This document shows positions 42,451 to 50,793 of a stretch of 64,000 bases of DNA, piece by piece. The stretch covers positions 124,001-188,000 of the forward strand of contig NZ_VFQF01000002.1 in NCBI RefSeq assembly GCF_006717145.1, given 5' to 3'. The notes under the pieces were generated by a model. The model made no database searches, was not told the DNA's origin, and worked only from the letters and a program-made list of their open reading frames with translations. The stretch's first letter is position 1, and each line of letters starts with the position of its first letter. The position numbers were made by a program, and so were the translations under genes. Source of the DNA: Humibacillus xanthopallidus. Its GTDB lineage: Bacteria; Actinomycetota; Actinomycetes; Actinomycetales; Dermatophilaceae.

Positions 42451-43152
42451 ATGAGCACCAACAGCCCGCAGCCGCCCGCCCCGGACGCGTGGCAGCCCCC
42501 TCACGTGCCGGCTCCGCCGGCGCCGTCCGGACCTGCAGCGCCGGAGCCGCCGCGCAAGAACTGGTTCGCGCGCCACAAGATCCTCACTGGACTGCTGGCT
42601 CTCGTCCTCTTCGGTGCGATCGCATCTGCTGTCAACGGGGGAGGCAGCACGCCTGCAGCCACGAGTTCCCCCGCGGCAGGTCTGGCTTCCGCCGAGGACG
42701 CCGGCACCGCCCCCAGCGAGCAGCCGAAGGAGGAGACGAAGCAGGAGGCGCCGTCTGAGGCGAAGATGGGCCAGAAGGTCCGCGATGGACAGTTCGAGTT
42801 CACCGTGACCAAGGTCAAGTCCGGCGTCAAGAGCGTCGGTGACGAGTACGTCAACCAGAAGGCACAAGGGCAGTACGTCCTCGTCAGCATCACCGTGAGC
42901 AACATCGGCGACAAGGCGCAGATGCTGGCCGACTCGTCGCAGAAGGTGCGCGACGCCAAGGGTCGCGAGTTCTCCACCGACACGGCCGCGGCGATCTACA
43001 TCAAGGACAACCAGGTCTTCATCAACGAGATCAATCCGGGCAACTCCGTCAAGGGCACGCTCGTCTTCGACATGCCGAAGGGCACCGCCCCGGCCAGCAT
43101 CGAGCTGCACGACTCGCCGTTCTCCGGTGGCGTCACCGTCAAGCTGAGCTGA
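42451..43152 (+). CDS. Membrane-anchored DUF4352-domain protein
   Basis: A 233-residue protein. Pro/Ala-rich cytoplasmic tail (about 42 residues), one membrane helix (KILTGLLALVLFGAIASAV), acidic linker (EQPKEETKQEAPSE), then an extracellular beta-sandwich of DUF4352 type with GQYVLVSITVSNIGDKAQM and NPGNSVKGTLVFDMPKG. GAGGAG lies 8 bases before ATG 42451. Divergent from the sensor kinase gene with 170 bases between. The domain occurs in surface lipoproteins and telokin-like folds; molecular role unknown. Confidence 0.87.
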   Translation: MSTNSPQPPAPDAWQPPHVPAPPAPSGPAAPEPPRKNWFARHKILTGLLALVLFGAIASAVNGGGSTPAATSSPAAGLASAEDAGTAPSEQPKEETKQEAPSEAKMGQKVRDGQFEFTVTKVKSGVKSVGDEYVNQKAQGQYVLVSITVSNIGDKAQMLADSSQKVRDAKGREFSTDTAAAIYIKDNQVFINEINPGNSVKGTLVFDMPKGTAPASIELHDSPFSGGVTVKLS

Positions 43153-43183
43153 GCCGAGCTGAGCCGAGCTCTCGTATGCCGGT

Positions 43184-43222
43184 GGTGGGCGTCACGCTGT
43201 GACGCGGGGCGCGGCGCCCACG
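43184..43222 (+). terminator. Terminator-like structure after the DUF4352 gene
   Basis: GCGTCAC-GCT-GTGACGC forms a 7-bp stem (43189-43205), nested with a longer GTGGGCG ... CGCCCAC pairing (about 43185-43221). It sits 36 bases past the stop, between convergent genes. Confidence 0.45.
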
Positions 43223-43306
43223 ACCGCGCTTGGGACTGGGGGTAGCTCCGCGGCCCTCGTCGCGGGACCTGGACTTCGTCGCCAGGGCGCGAATCGGACC
43301 AGCGGC

Positions 43307-43858
43307 TCAGGCGCAGTTTACGCAGACGCCCGAGAGTGGCATCTCCATGAAGCACGTCGGACACACGGCTCCGCGCCGCACCTCTGCAGCCGCGACGCGT
43401 GGCTGGCGCTCCCGGACCTCACGCGTCCGAGCGCTCAGCGTGGGCTGGGCGTCCGCCGGGACGTCGGCTCCCCAGTGCCGGTAGCACTCCAGCCGCGAGG
43501 CCGCCGCGTGCATCTCCCGCTCGAGCTGGTCGCCGATCGGCTTCTGGCCGTAGACGCGCAGCACCTCGTCGTAGGCCGAGCCCACCTGGCCGTCATCCTT
43601 GTGGACGACGAGAGACATGAGCGGCGGCTCGTTGCGCACATGGTTGACCTTGACGAGGTCGGCCAGCAGGCCGCCGATCCAGTTGCGCATCGCGGAGTGT
43701 GTCCACAGTGATGAGCGGCGTTGCACCTCCTCCGCGAGCTCGGAGTAGGTGATGACGGCGTTGTAGCGACCCGCGGTCTCCACCAGCACCTCGTAGGCAT
43801 GCTTCGCCCAGTAGGGCTGTGCCACCTTGGGCGTCACATAGGTCTCGCTGTCAGACAC
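43307..43858 (-). CDS. Unknown protein with C-terminal zinc ribbon
   Basis: A 183-residue soluble protein. The N-terminal half looks like a winged helix or similar (YWAKHAYEVLVETAGRYNAV, ITYSELAEEVQRR). The C-terminus has a short zinc ribbon, CPTCFMEMPLSGVCVNC. No catalytic motif recognised. GTG 43858 is chosen because the conserved-looking body begins there; the upstream frame to 44101 is not supported. Divergent from the lipoprotein gene at 44062. Function unknown; a DNA- or RNA-binding role is a guess from the ribbon. Confidence 0.7.
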   Translation of the reverse strand: MSDSETYVTPKVAQPYWAKHAYEVLVETAGRYNAVITYSELAEEVQRRSSLWTHSAMRNWIGGLLADLVKVNHVRNEPPLMSLVVHKDDGQVGSAYDEVLRVYGQKPIGDQLEREMHAAASRLECYRHWGADVPADAQPTLSARTREVRERQPRVAAAEVRRGAVCPTCFMEMPLSGVCVNCA

Positions 43859-44061
43859 GGCTGGCCGTTCCCTTCCTCGACGCTCGACACAGACAGTCTC
43901 CACCGTCGCAGGTGCGCCGCCGCCGCGACCCCTGCTGCCAGCCCCGATGACGTATGCCGTGTCACCGGCCCACGTCGCACCTGGGCTGGGGACAACGCGG
44001 AGGCCGATTGCCGGATCTGCGGTTGAGTCATCGGAGACGTCACCGAGGAACGGAGTCTCCC

Positions 44062-44715
44062 TTGTCAGCCGCCCGCAGGCTCGTGTCGCTACTCGGTGCA
44101 ACAGCGGTGACCGCCGCCGCAGCCGCCGGCTGCTCCATGACAGGGGACTTCACGTCGCCCACGTCGAGCGCAGTCTCGCGTCCGGTGACCGCTGCTCCCC
44201 AGCCGACGTCGACCGGCACGGACACGGCGGCGGCCTCACCGGGCCGGGCGGCCTCGACGGTCGCCTGGCGTTCGCGAGAGCCCGGCCCCGACCTCCTGCA
44301 CGACCACACGTGGGCCGGTGCGGAGGCCTACGTCGAGGACTACCTGGTGCGTCTCAACGACGCCTGGACCACGCCACAGCCGTCACTGCTCGACAACCGT
44401 GCGAGCAAGTCCTGTGGCACGTGCGCCAACTTCCGCGAGGCTGCGGCGTACCTCGCTCGGAAGGGTCAGCGGCACGAGGCGCCCATGCTCGTCATCTCCG
44501 ACGTCTCCGTGACGATCTGGCGGCCCACCGTCCGCATCACCGCGGACCTGCGCCAGCCTCGTCACCACATCGTCGACAAGCGCGGCCGCAAGGTTCAGCG
44601 CATCGAGCATGCTCGTGCCTACTTCTACGTGGAGCTCGCCTACCGTGGGCGGTGGTGGATCGAGAAGGTCGGCATCGAAGCGGTCAACGATGACGGAACC
44701 TATCTCGAGCGGTAG
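44062..44715 (+). CDS. DUF6318-like lipoprotein
   Basis: A 217-residue exported lipoprotein. Signal peptide with lipobox A-A-A-G-C at about residue 20, Thr/Ser/Pro linker, then a domain with AYVEDYLVRLNDAWTTPQ, SKSCGTCANFREAA (a C-x-x-C pair) and RAYFYVELAYRGRWWIEKVGI. This order matches the actinobacterial DUF6318 lipoproteins of unknown function. The start is TTG 44062 with CGGAG 7 bases upstream; no ATG or GTG fits the signal peptide better. Confidence 0.75.
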   Translation: MSAARRLVSLLGATAVTAAAAAGCSMTGDFTSPTSSAVSRPVTAAPQPTSTGTDTAAASPGRAASTVAWRSREPGPDLLHDHTWAGAEAYVEDYLVRLNDAWTTPQPSLLDNRASKSCGTCANFREAAAYLARKGQRHEAPMLVISDVSVTIWRPTVRITADLRQPRHHIVDKRGRKVQRIEHARAYFYVELAYRGRWWIEKVGIEAVNDDGTYLER

Positions 44716-44741
44716 CAGGCCGCTGCCTCGGGCAGGCCGTC

Positions 44742-45353
44742 TCAGGCGCTGGCCGCGTCGGCCTCCGTCAACCAGTCGATCATCTGGTCGGTGGTGGTGA
44801 CCTGTGCGAAGAGCGCACCGACCGTCGCGAGCGACGCCCGCTGGACCTCCTCGATGCTGAGGCCCGGCACGCCACCCGTCGTCATCGCGTCGCTGATGAA
44901 GAACGCACGGACATCGCGGACCATCGCCTCACGAGCTGTGGTCTCGCAGCAGACGTTGGTCTCGATGCCGGTGATGATGATCGTGTCGACTCCGAGCCTC
45001 TCGAGCCGATCGAGCAGGTCGGTGTCGTGGAAGGCGCCGAAGTGCGGCTTCTCGAGGAACTGGTCGCCGGGCTCGATGACGAGGGACTCGTGGAAGGCCG
45101 CCGTCTGCGAGGTGCGCTCGAGCATTCCGTCACGCCCCGACGGGAACAGCTCGCCGAGCAGGCCGGTGTCGGCGCCGGCAGGGTGGGCGTGGCGCACGTG
45201 GATGACCGGGATGCCGACCGAACGACACACAGCAGCAAGGCGGTTGATCCGATCGACGACCTCGAGTGAGTTGGCCGCCATCTCGACGAAGACGTTCTGG
45301 ATGTCGACGTTGAGCAGGGCCATGCGCCGCGGGTCGACCTCGAGCTCGATCAT
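44742..45353 (-). CDS. Isochorismatase-family cysteine hydrolase
   Basis: A 203-residue alpha/beta hydrolase of the isochorismatase-like superfamily. Catalytic triad D17 in LLNVDIQN, K102 in FLEKPHFGAF and C135 in ETNVCCETTA, with the cis-peptide region ITGIETN conserved. Members hydrolyse isochorismate, nicotinamide, ureidoacrylate or N-carbamoyl compounds; the substrate here is not evident. No biosynthetic neighbours. It lies just downstream of the Wadjet operon on the same strand, 88 bases after jetD. Confidence 0.92.
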   Translation of the reverse strand: MIELEVDPRRMALLNVDIQNVFVEMAANSLEVVDRINRLAAVCRSVGIPVIHVRHAHPAGADTGLLGELFPSGRDGMLERTSQTAAFHESLVIEPGDQFLEKPHFGAFHDTDLLDRLERLGVDTIIITGIETNVCCETTAREAMVRDVRAFFISDAMTTGGVPGLSIEEVQRASLATVGALFAQVTTTDQMIDWLTEADAASA

Positions 45354-45441
45354 GGGCCGGCCTCCTCAGGTGCTGACGCGACCACGCTACTCAGGACGGC
45401 GCTCCCGCGTGAGCGGATGCGCAGGGCATACGGAAGCGTCG

Positions 45442-46716
45442 TCAGGACCACACGCCATCGATGGCGGCAACGACCCGATCGAAGGTGACACGCTCCTGCT
45501 CGAGACGGATCGACGTGCCGAGCTCGTGGTCGCGCAGGGTGCGATAGACCTCCGACTCGGGCGCCGTGAGCCGCTCGAGCGTGGCACGTGACGGGCTGGG
45601 GTCGATGGTCCACTGGCTCGCGTGAGCGGTGAGGGTGTCGAGGTCCATGAGAATGCTCCGCACCTCTGGGAGCTGGCCGCGCAGCCGGTCGAGGATGACG
45701 AAGCCGTGCGTGTCGAGGTCGCCCCAGTAGACGACGTCGCGGTCGCGCAGCCAGGGGAGCCGCCCGAGGCGTAGCACGTCGAAGCCGGCCCCGAAGAACG
45801 CGACGGCGTCAGGCACTGGCGGCAGAGCGAGGAAGGTGATCTCGTTCTCCACGACCAGCACCCGCCGGGCCGCCAGCTCGAGACGGGCCAGCTCGTCGAC
45901 CCGGACGACGGCATCCGTGAAGCCGCCGACGACCGGCCTGCCGTCGAGCGACCGCACGCGGGTCATGGCCGGCTTGTCGCTGAAGCCGTAGCGCCGCGCG
46001 AAATCCTTGCTGGCAGAACGTGATTCATCAGCCACGCCGAGAGCCAGGACGTCGAGCAGCTCGGCCAGGAGCGTCCGATGGCCCTCGATGAACTTCGTGT
46101 CGACGCCCGGCACGTCGATCTCGCGCAGGTATGCCGCCGTCCCCACCTTGTCGCGCAGCCACAGGGCCGTCGCGGTGACCTCGCGCCACAGTGCGGCGTG
46201 AGCGAGCGCTCGCAGGGGGTGCTCGGCCACCCACGTGGCGATTGCCGGGTCGGCAGCGAGCGACACGGCATACAGGCCCTCGGCCGTCGAGACCTCTCCG
46301 GCCACGCGGAGGAGGCGCCACGCCTGGGCCGGCTCGTCGATCCATGCGGCGACGGGGAGGGCGTTGGTGCCGACGAGGCGACCGCCGACGTTCCTGCTCT
46401 CGAGGCGGAAGCCGGGCCGGGCGCCGCCGGCGTCGCGGTGCAGCTGTGCCGCCCAGTCCTGCACGGCCCCGAAGTCGGAGGCCAGCTCACGTGCCGTCGG
46501 GGCCTTGAGGGGCACCCGGATCGGCTCCCACACCTCCTTGTCGAGGTGCGCGCGGAGAAGCTCGCCGCGGTCCCAGCGTCGGCGCAGTGCCGCGCGCACG
46601 TCGTCGGTCGTCGACCAGGCGAGCCGCCCCGACGCCCGGCCCGACGTCCGGCCCCGCGTCTTGGGTGATGCGCCGGTCGACTTTGCGGGTGATGCCCCTT
46701 GGGACGGCGGGGTCAT
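45442..46716 (-). CDS. jetD: Wadjet JetD, Toprim-like nuclease subunit
   Basis: A 424-residue protein with an N-terminal DUF3322 part (VRAALRRRWDRGELL, PTARELASDFGAVQDWAAQL, FRLESRNVGGRLVGTNALPV) and a C-terminal DUF2220 Toprim-like part. The Toprim acidic residues are E290 in VVENEITFL and D333/D335 in VVYWGDLDTHGFVIL. JetD is the nuclease that cuts closed circular plasmid DNA extruded by the SMC-like JetABC complex. Start ATG overlaps the jetC stop (ATGA, complement of 46713-46716). Last gene of the operon. All catalytic acids are present. Confidence 0.94.
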   Translation of the reverse strand: MTPPSQGASPAKSTGASPKTRGRTSGRASGRLAWSTTDDVRAALRRRWDRGELLRAHLDKEVWEPIRVPLKAPTARELASDFGAVQDWAAQLHRDAGGARPGFRLESRNVGGRLVGTNALPVAAWIDEPAQAWRLLRVAGEVSTAEGLYAVSLAADPAIATWVAEHPLRALAHAALWREVTATALWLRDKVGTAAYLREIDVPGVDTKFIEGHRTLLAELLDVLALGVADESRSASKDFARRYGFSDKPAMTRVRSLDGRPVVGGFTDAVVRVDELARLELAARRVLVVENEITFLALPPVPDAVAFFGAGFDVLRLGRLPWLRDRDVVYWGDLDTHGFVILDRLRGQLPEVRSILMDLDTLTAHASQWTIDPSPSRATLERLTAPESEVYRTLRDHELGTSIRLEQERVTFDRVVAAIDGVWS

Positions 46717-49700
46717 CGCGTGTCGGTGGCGCCACGGGCGAGCGCGATGCCGGCGCGCTCGTGCTGGTACTCCTCGATCGTCAGGTTGTGCAGGCGCGAC
46801 GATCGGCCGCTCGGGTTGTCGACGAAGCCGACCCGCTGCACGAAGGGCTCGATCGTGTGCACCTTCTGCAGCGGCGTGACGACGAGCAGCTGGAGCCCGA
46901 GGCGCGCGAAGAGGCGCAGGGCGAAGCGGGTCGACTCGTCGGACCCGCGCCCGAAGGCCTCGTCGATGACGGCGAAGCGGAACGTGCGCGCCGACCCGCC
47001 GGGGGAGTCGAGCCGGAACTGGTAGGCGAGGGAGGCGGCCAGGATCGTGTAGGCGAGCTTCTCCTTCTGTCCTCCGGACTTGCCGTCGGAGTCGGCGTAG
47101 GTCTCGTGCTCCTGGTCGGTCTCGCGCCAGCGCTCGGAGGCGTTGAAGACGAACCAGTTGCGCACGTCGGTGACCCGCAGCGTCCACTGGCGGTCGTGCT
47201 CGGACATGCCCTCACGGCCCTTGAAGCGGGCGATCAGGGTGCGCACCTGCTCGAACTTGTCCTCGGAGTAGAGCTCGTCGCCGTCGCCGCCCAGCAGGGC
47301 GCCCTCGGTGCAGGCCCGCAGCTGGGTGCGGAACTCGCGGATCTCGGTCATCGGGGTCGGCACGGCGTCGAGGCGGATGAAGCGGCCAGGGTTGTAGTCA
47401 ATGTCGCGTAGCGAGGTGTTGATCGTCGTGATCCGCTCGGTGATCTGCTTCGACTGCTGGGTGAGGCGGGTCTGGAAGCCGGCGATCTCGCGAATCGTGT
47501 TCTGGTTGAGGAAGCGTTTGAAGTCCGCCTCGAAACGGGGCAGGTCGTCGCGCGCGACCCGGTCGCGGAACTCGCGGTACTCCCCGGCGGCTTCGATGCT
47601 CGAGTCGAGCTCGGTCGTCTCCGTGGGGTGGTCGCGCCGGAAGGCGTCCATAGCCCGCTCGGTGCGCGATGTGGCGGTGCGCAGCCGGGCCGAGAGAGCG
47701 TCGCTGCGCGCGATGAGCTCGGCGCGGAGGGACTCGACGACGTCGTGCACGGCGTCGAGCCCGGCGATCTGTCGCTCGCGCAGCACCCCTGCCGCGCGCT
47801 CCACGGCCGGCGCCTCGTCGGCACCGACCCGGGCGAGAGTCTCGGTGCTGCGTGCCTGCTGGGTCTCGAGCTCGCGCCACCGACCCTCGAGCGCGCCGAT
47901 GGCGCGGTCGTGCTCCGTGCGCCGCCGCTCGGCGGCCTGGAGCTCGTCGTCGATGGCGGCCAGGCGGGCGTCGAGGTCGGCGAGCTCTCGTGAGGCCTCG
48001 ACGAGCAGGGCCAGCTCGCGCTCCACCTGTTCCAGGGCCAGGGCCGAGGCCCACCAGTCGACGTCGCGCACGTCGTCGACCACGAGGGCCCGGGTCAGGG
48101 CGTCCCGGCGTGCGGTGAGAGCGCCCCGCGACCGGTCAGCCGCGCCGATCGCGTCCTCGACCGCGGTGAGCTGCTCCTGCACGCGGGTGCCGCGCTCGAG
48201 GAGGGCGTCCTGCTTGGCCTTGTTGTCCCACCCGAGGACATAGCTCGAGCGGTCGTCGACGAGCCGCCGGTCATCCTTCTCGTGGCGGTTGCCCGACTTG
48301 ACCTGCCCGCGCACGGTGACGGCGCGGCTCGCGCGGCGCAGGTCCTCGATGCTCTCGACGCACTCGTGCGCGGCGCGGGAGCCGAGCTCGGCGGCCAGCC
48401 AGGCGGCATACGGGCTCTGCTTGAGATCGAGCTTGGCGGCGAGCGTGCCGCGCACGGGGTCGCTCGGCTGGTGGCGGTCGCCGACGCGGACGCGGTGATA
48501 GACGAGACGGGTGCCGAGGTGGTGGGCGTCGACCCAGCCGGCGACCTGCTGGTAGTCGTCGGCGACGATGAGCGAGAGGGCGAAGCCGCGCAGCACGCGC
48601 TCGGCGGCCCCTCGCCAGCGGTCCTCCTCGGGGCGCACGTCGACCAGCTCGCCGACGAAGGGCACGCGCCCCTCGTCGACCCCGGCCTCGCGGCAGAGGC
48701 GTTCGCGCAGGGCGAGCAGGTCGCGCGGGATGCTCGAGTGGCGCTCGCGGAGGCTGATCAGCTCGTCGCGGATCTCATCGGACTCGGCGCGCAGCCGGTG
48801 CTGGTCGACGGCGAGCCGCGTGCGCTCGCCCTCGAGGCGGGTGCGTTCGTCGTCGACGGCCGCGTGCGCCTCGAGCACCTCGGCGCGCACCCGCGCGAAC
48901 TCGTCGGGGTGGGCCATCGGCTCGAGGGACGCGGCGGCGAGGTTGTCGCTCCACTCGCGGTGCCGCTTGCGGCGGTCCTCGCGGTCGGAGGTATGCCGCT
49001 GCCTGGCCTCCTCGAGACTGCCGACCCTTCCGCCGGCGTGACCGGCGCGAGCGTCGCGCAGCCCCTGCTGCTCCGAGCGCAGGGCGTCGATGGCCTCGTG
49101 GGCCCGGTCGTGGGCGGCGCGCTCGGCGACGAGGCGGGTGTCGGTCTGCGCCAGCTCGGTCGCGAGCAGCTCGAGCGTGACGGTCGCGGCGGCATACCGC
49201 AGCGCCTGCTGGGCGCTCGTCGCATCGCCGAGCTCGCGGCGGAGGCGGTCGACCTCGTCGCAGCCGGTGACGATCGGGGTGAGGGCCTCGAGCTGGGTGC
49301 GGGCCTTGATGACGGCGTCGTGCGCGGCGGTGAGGTCTTCGAAGTGGTCGATCAGCTTGCGGACGTCGGCGGCGGCATCGAACGGCTCGAGCATGTGGGC
49401 ACGCACGAAGTCGGTGAGGTTGCCGACCGACTTCATCGAGACGGTCTGGTGGAAGAGCTCCATGGCCTGGCTCGAGGGGATGCCGAGGGCGCGACGGTAG
49501 GCCCGCTCGTAGTCGGGGAAGCCGGTGTGGGGGGTGATGCCGGACGAGCGGAGCCGCTTCTTGAGGCCGGCGATGTCGGAGCCGAAGTCGCTGAGGTGGC
49601 TGACGATGCCGAGCTCGCGGTCGGCGACGACGTAGAAGCGGTTGGGCTGGCCGGCGTGGTCGTCGGGGGTCCAGAAGACCTGGGCGAGCGTGACGGCGGA

Positions 49701-50081
49701 GTCGAGGCGCTCGTTGCGGAAGACGGCGAGGATCGCGGAGTGCGACCGGTGGTCGCGCAGGCCGACGGGACGGGAGGCGCCGGTGGTCTCGTTGCGCTCG
49801 GACTTCCAGTAACCGAGGACATAGGAGCGCAGGCTGCGCTCGCGGGTCTCGGCGCCCGCGGCCTTGTTGTAGGCGATGCGGTGGGCTGGGAGCAGCAGCG
49901 TCGTGATGGCGTCGACGAGGGTCGACTTGCCGGATCCGATGTCGCCGGTGAGCAGGGACGTGTGTCCGTCGAGGTCGAAGCGCCAGACCGAGCGGTCGAA
50001 GGTGCCCCAGCCGAGCACCTCGACGTGTGCGAGGCGGTAGCCGGCCGGGCCGAGCAGGTCGTCGAGGGGCAGCTCATCCAT
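46713..50081 (-). CDS. jetC: Wadjet JetC, SMC/MukB-like ATPase
   Basis: A 1,122-residue SMC-like protein. Walker A is GDIGSGKST (46-54), the ABC signature SGGQ is at about 1002-1005 in DGKSGGQKEKLAYTIL, and Walker B is FAVIDEAF (D1040, E1041). Between lie long coiled coils (about 240-480 and 600-900) around a hinge-like region near 500-600. The start ATG 50081 has GAGGAG upstream and overlaps the 3' end of jetB. Forms the DNA-extruding motor with JetA and JetB. The insert PGGSARTFRF before Walker B is typical. Full length for the family. Confidence 0.95.
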   Translation of the reverse strand: MDELPLDDLLGPAGYRLAHVEVLGWGTFDRSVWRFDLDGHTSLLTGDIGSGKSTLVDAITTLLLPAHRIAYNKAAGAETRERSLRSYVLGYWKSERNETTGASRPVGLRDHRSHSAILAVFRNERLDSAVTLAQVFWTPDDHAGQPNRFYVVADRELGIVSHLSDFGSDIAGLKKRLRSSGITPHTGFPDYERAYRRALGIPSSQAMELFHQTVSMKSVGNLTDFVRAHMLEPFDAAADVRKLIDHFEDLTAAHDAVIKARTQLEALTPIVTGCDEVDRLRRELGDATSAQQALRYAAATVTLELLATELAQTDTRLVAERAAHDRAHEAIDALRSEQQGLRDARAGHAGGRVGSLEEARQRHTSDREDRRKRHREWSDNLAAASLEPMAHPDEFARVRAEVLEAHAAVDDERTRLEGERTRLAVDQHRLRAESDEIRDELISLRERHSSIPRDLLALRERLCREAGVDEGRVPFVGELVDVRPEEDRWRGAAERVLRGFALSLIVADDYQQVAGWVDAHHLGTRLVYHRVRVGDRHQPSDPVRGTLAAKLDLKQSPYAAWLAAELGSRAAHECVESIEDLRRASRAVTVRGQVKSGNRHEKDDRRLVDDRSSYVLGWDNKAKQDALLERGTRVQEQLTAVEDAIGAADRSRGALTARRDALTRALVVDDVRDVDWWASALALEQVERELALLVEASRELADLDARLAAIDDELQAAERRRTEHDRAIGALEGRWRELETQQARSTETLARVGADEAPAVERAAGVLRERQIAGLDAVHDVVESLRAELIARSDALSARLRTATSRTERAMDAFRRDHPTETTELDSSIEAAGEYREFRDRVARDDLPRFEADFKRFLNQNTIREIAGFQTRLTQQSKQITERITTINTSLRDIDYNPGRFIRLDAVPTPMTEIREFRTQLRACTEGALLGGDGDELYSEDKFEQVRTLIARFKGREGMSEHDRQWTLRVTDVRNWFVFNASERWRETDQEHETYADSDGKSGGQKEKLAYTILAASLAYQFRLDSPGGSARTFRFAVIDEAFGRGSDESTRFALRLFARLGLQLLVVTPLQKVHTIEPFVQRVGFVDNPSGRSSRLHNLTIEEYQHERAGIALARGATDTR

Positions 50082-50793
50082 CGGTGCGCTCCTCGCGCTG
50101 TTCGGCTGGGGTGTCGGCGGCGTGGGGTCCTGCGTCGGGTCCTGCGTGGGGTTCGGCATCTGCGCCGGCGTCGGGATCGGAGGGCTCGAGGGTGGCGAGG
50201 TACTCGCGGAGGCGGGCGTCGAACTCGTTCAGCCACTGGGCGTCGACGTAGGCCTTGAGGATGCGACGCACCTCGTAGGTGCGCTCCTGGCCGGTGACCT
50301 GGCGCAGGAAGCCGAGTCCGACGACCTTGGTGAGCAGGGCGTCGACCTCGTTCGTGAGGCGCACCTCGTTGGTGCTCGTCGGGAGGTGGACGCGGAGCAG
50401 CTCGGCGATCTGGTCGCGGGTGAGGATGAGCCGCGGGTCGCTGCTACTCGCGTCGAACTCGGCGAGGCGCTTGCGCAGCAGGGCGAGCATGAGGCTGACG
50501 GTGAACGACAGACGGTGGCGGGGGACGAGCCGGGGGATGTCGACGTCGTCGTAGTCCATCTGCCGGAGGTGGGCGTAGCCCTCGGCCTCGTCGACGAGCA
50601 GCTCGAGGCCCATGACGGCCATGTGGTCGCGGACGCGGGCGTGGTGGCGCCGGAGCAGCGCCCAGGTGGCGGCGTTGTCGGCCTGGTAGACGACGCCGCG
50701 CAGGAGGGGCACGACGACCCGAGAAAGGTCGAGCACGTCGTCGGTGATGGCGGCGGACGGGAGGTGGGCGACGGCGTCGGTGGGGGTGGTCAT
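50074..50793 (-). CDS. jetB: Wadjet JetB, KiteE-like subunit (DUF4194)
   Basis: A 239-residue protein of the DUF4194 family, the winged-helix (MukE-like) partner of the SMC subunit. LLRRHHARVRDHMAVMGLELLVDEAEGYAHLRQM is split by a short loop; RHRLSFTVSLMLALLRKRLAEFD and LTNEVDALLTKVVGLGFLRQV are typical. The C-terminal 35 residues are an acidic Asp/Ala/Pro/His tail unlike the domain and probably disordered. Overlaps jetA by ATGA (50790-50793) and jetC by 8 bases. Confidence 0.92.
   Translation of the reverse strand: MTTPTDAVAHLPSAAITDDVLDLSRVVVPLLRGVVYQADNAATWALLRRHHARVRDHMAVMGLELLVDEAEGYAHLRQMDYDDVDIPRLVPRHRLSFTVSLMLALLRKRLAEFDASSSDPRLILTRDQIAELLRVHLPTSTNEVRLTNEVDALLTKVVGLGFLRQVTGQERTYEVRRILKAYVDAQWLNEFDARLREYLATLEPSDPDAGADAEPHAGPDAGPHAADTPAEQREERTDG

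Noticed and set aside
48282-50258. Long plus-strand frame opposite jetC
   Set aside because: Val/Gly/Ala/Asp-rich antisense shadow of the Wadjet ATPase gene.
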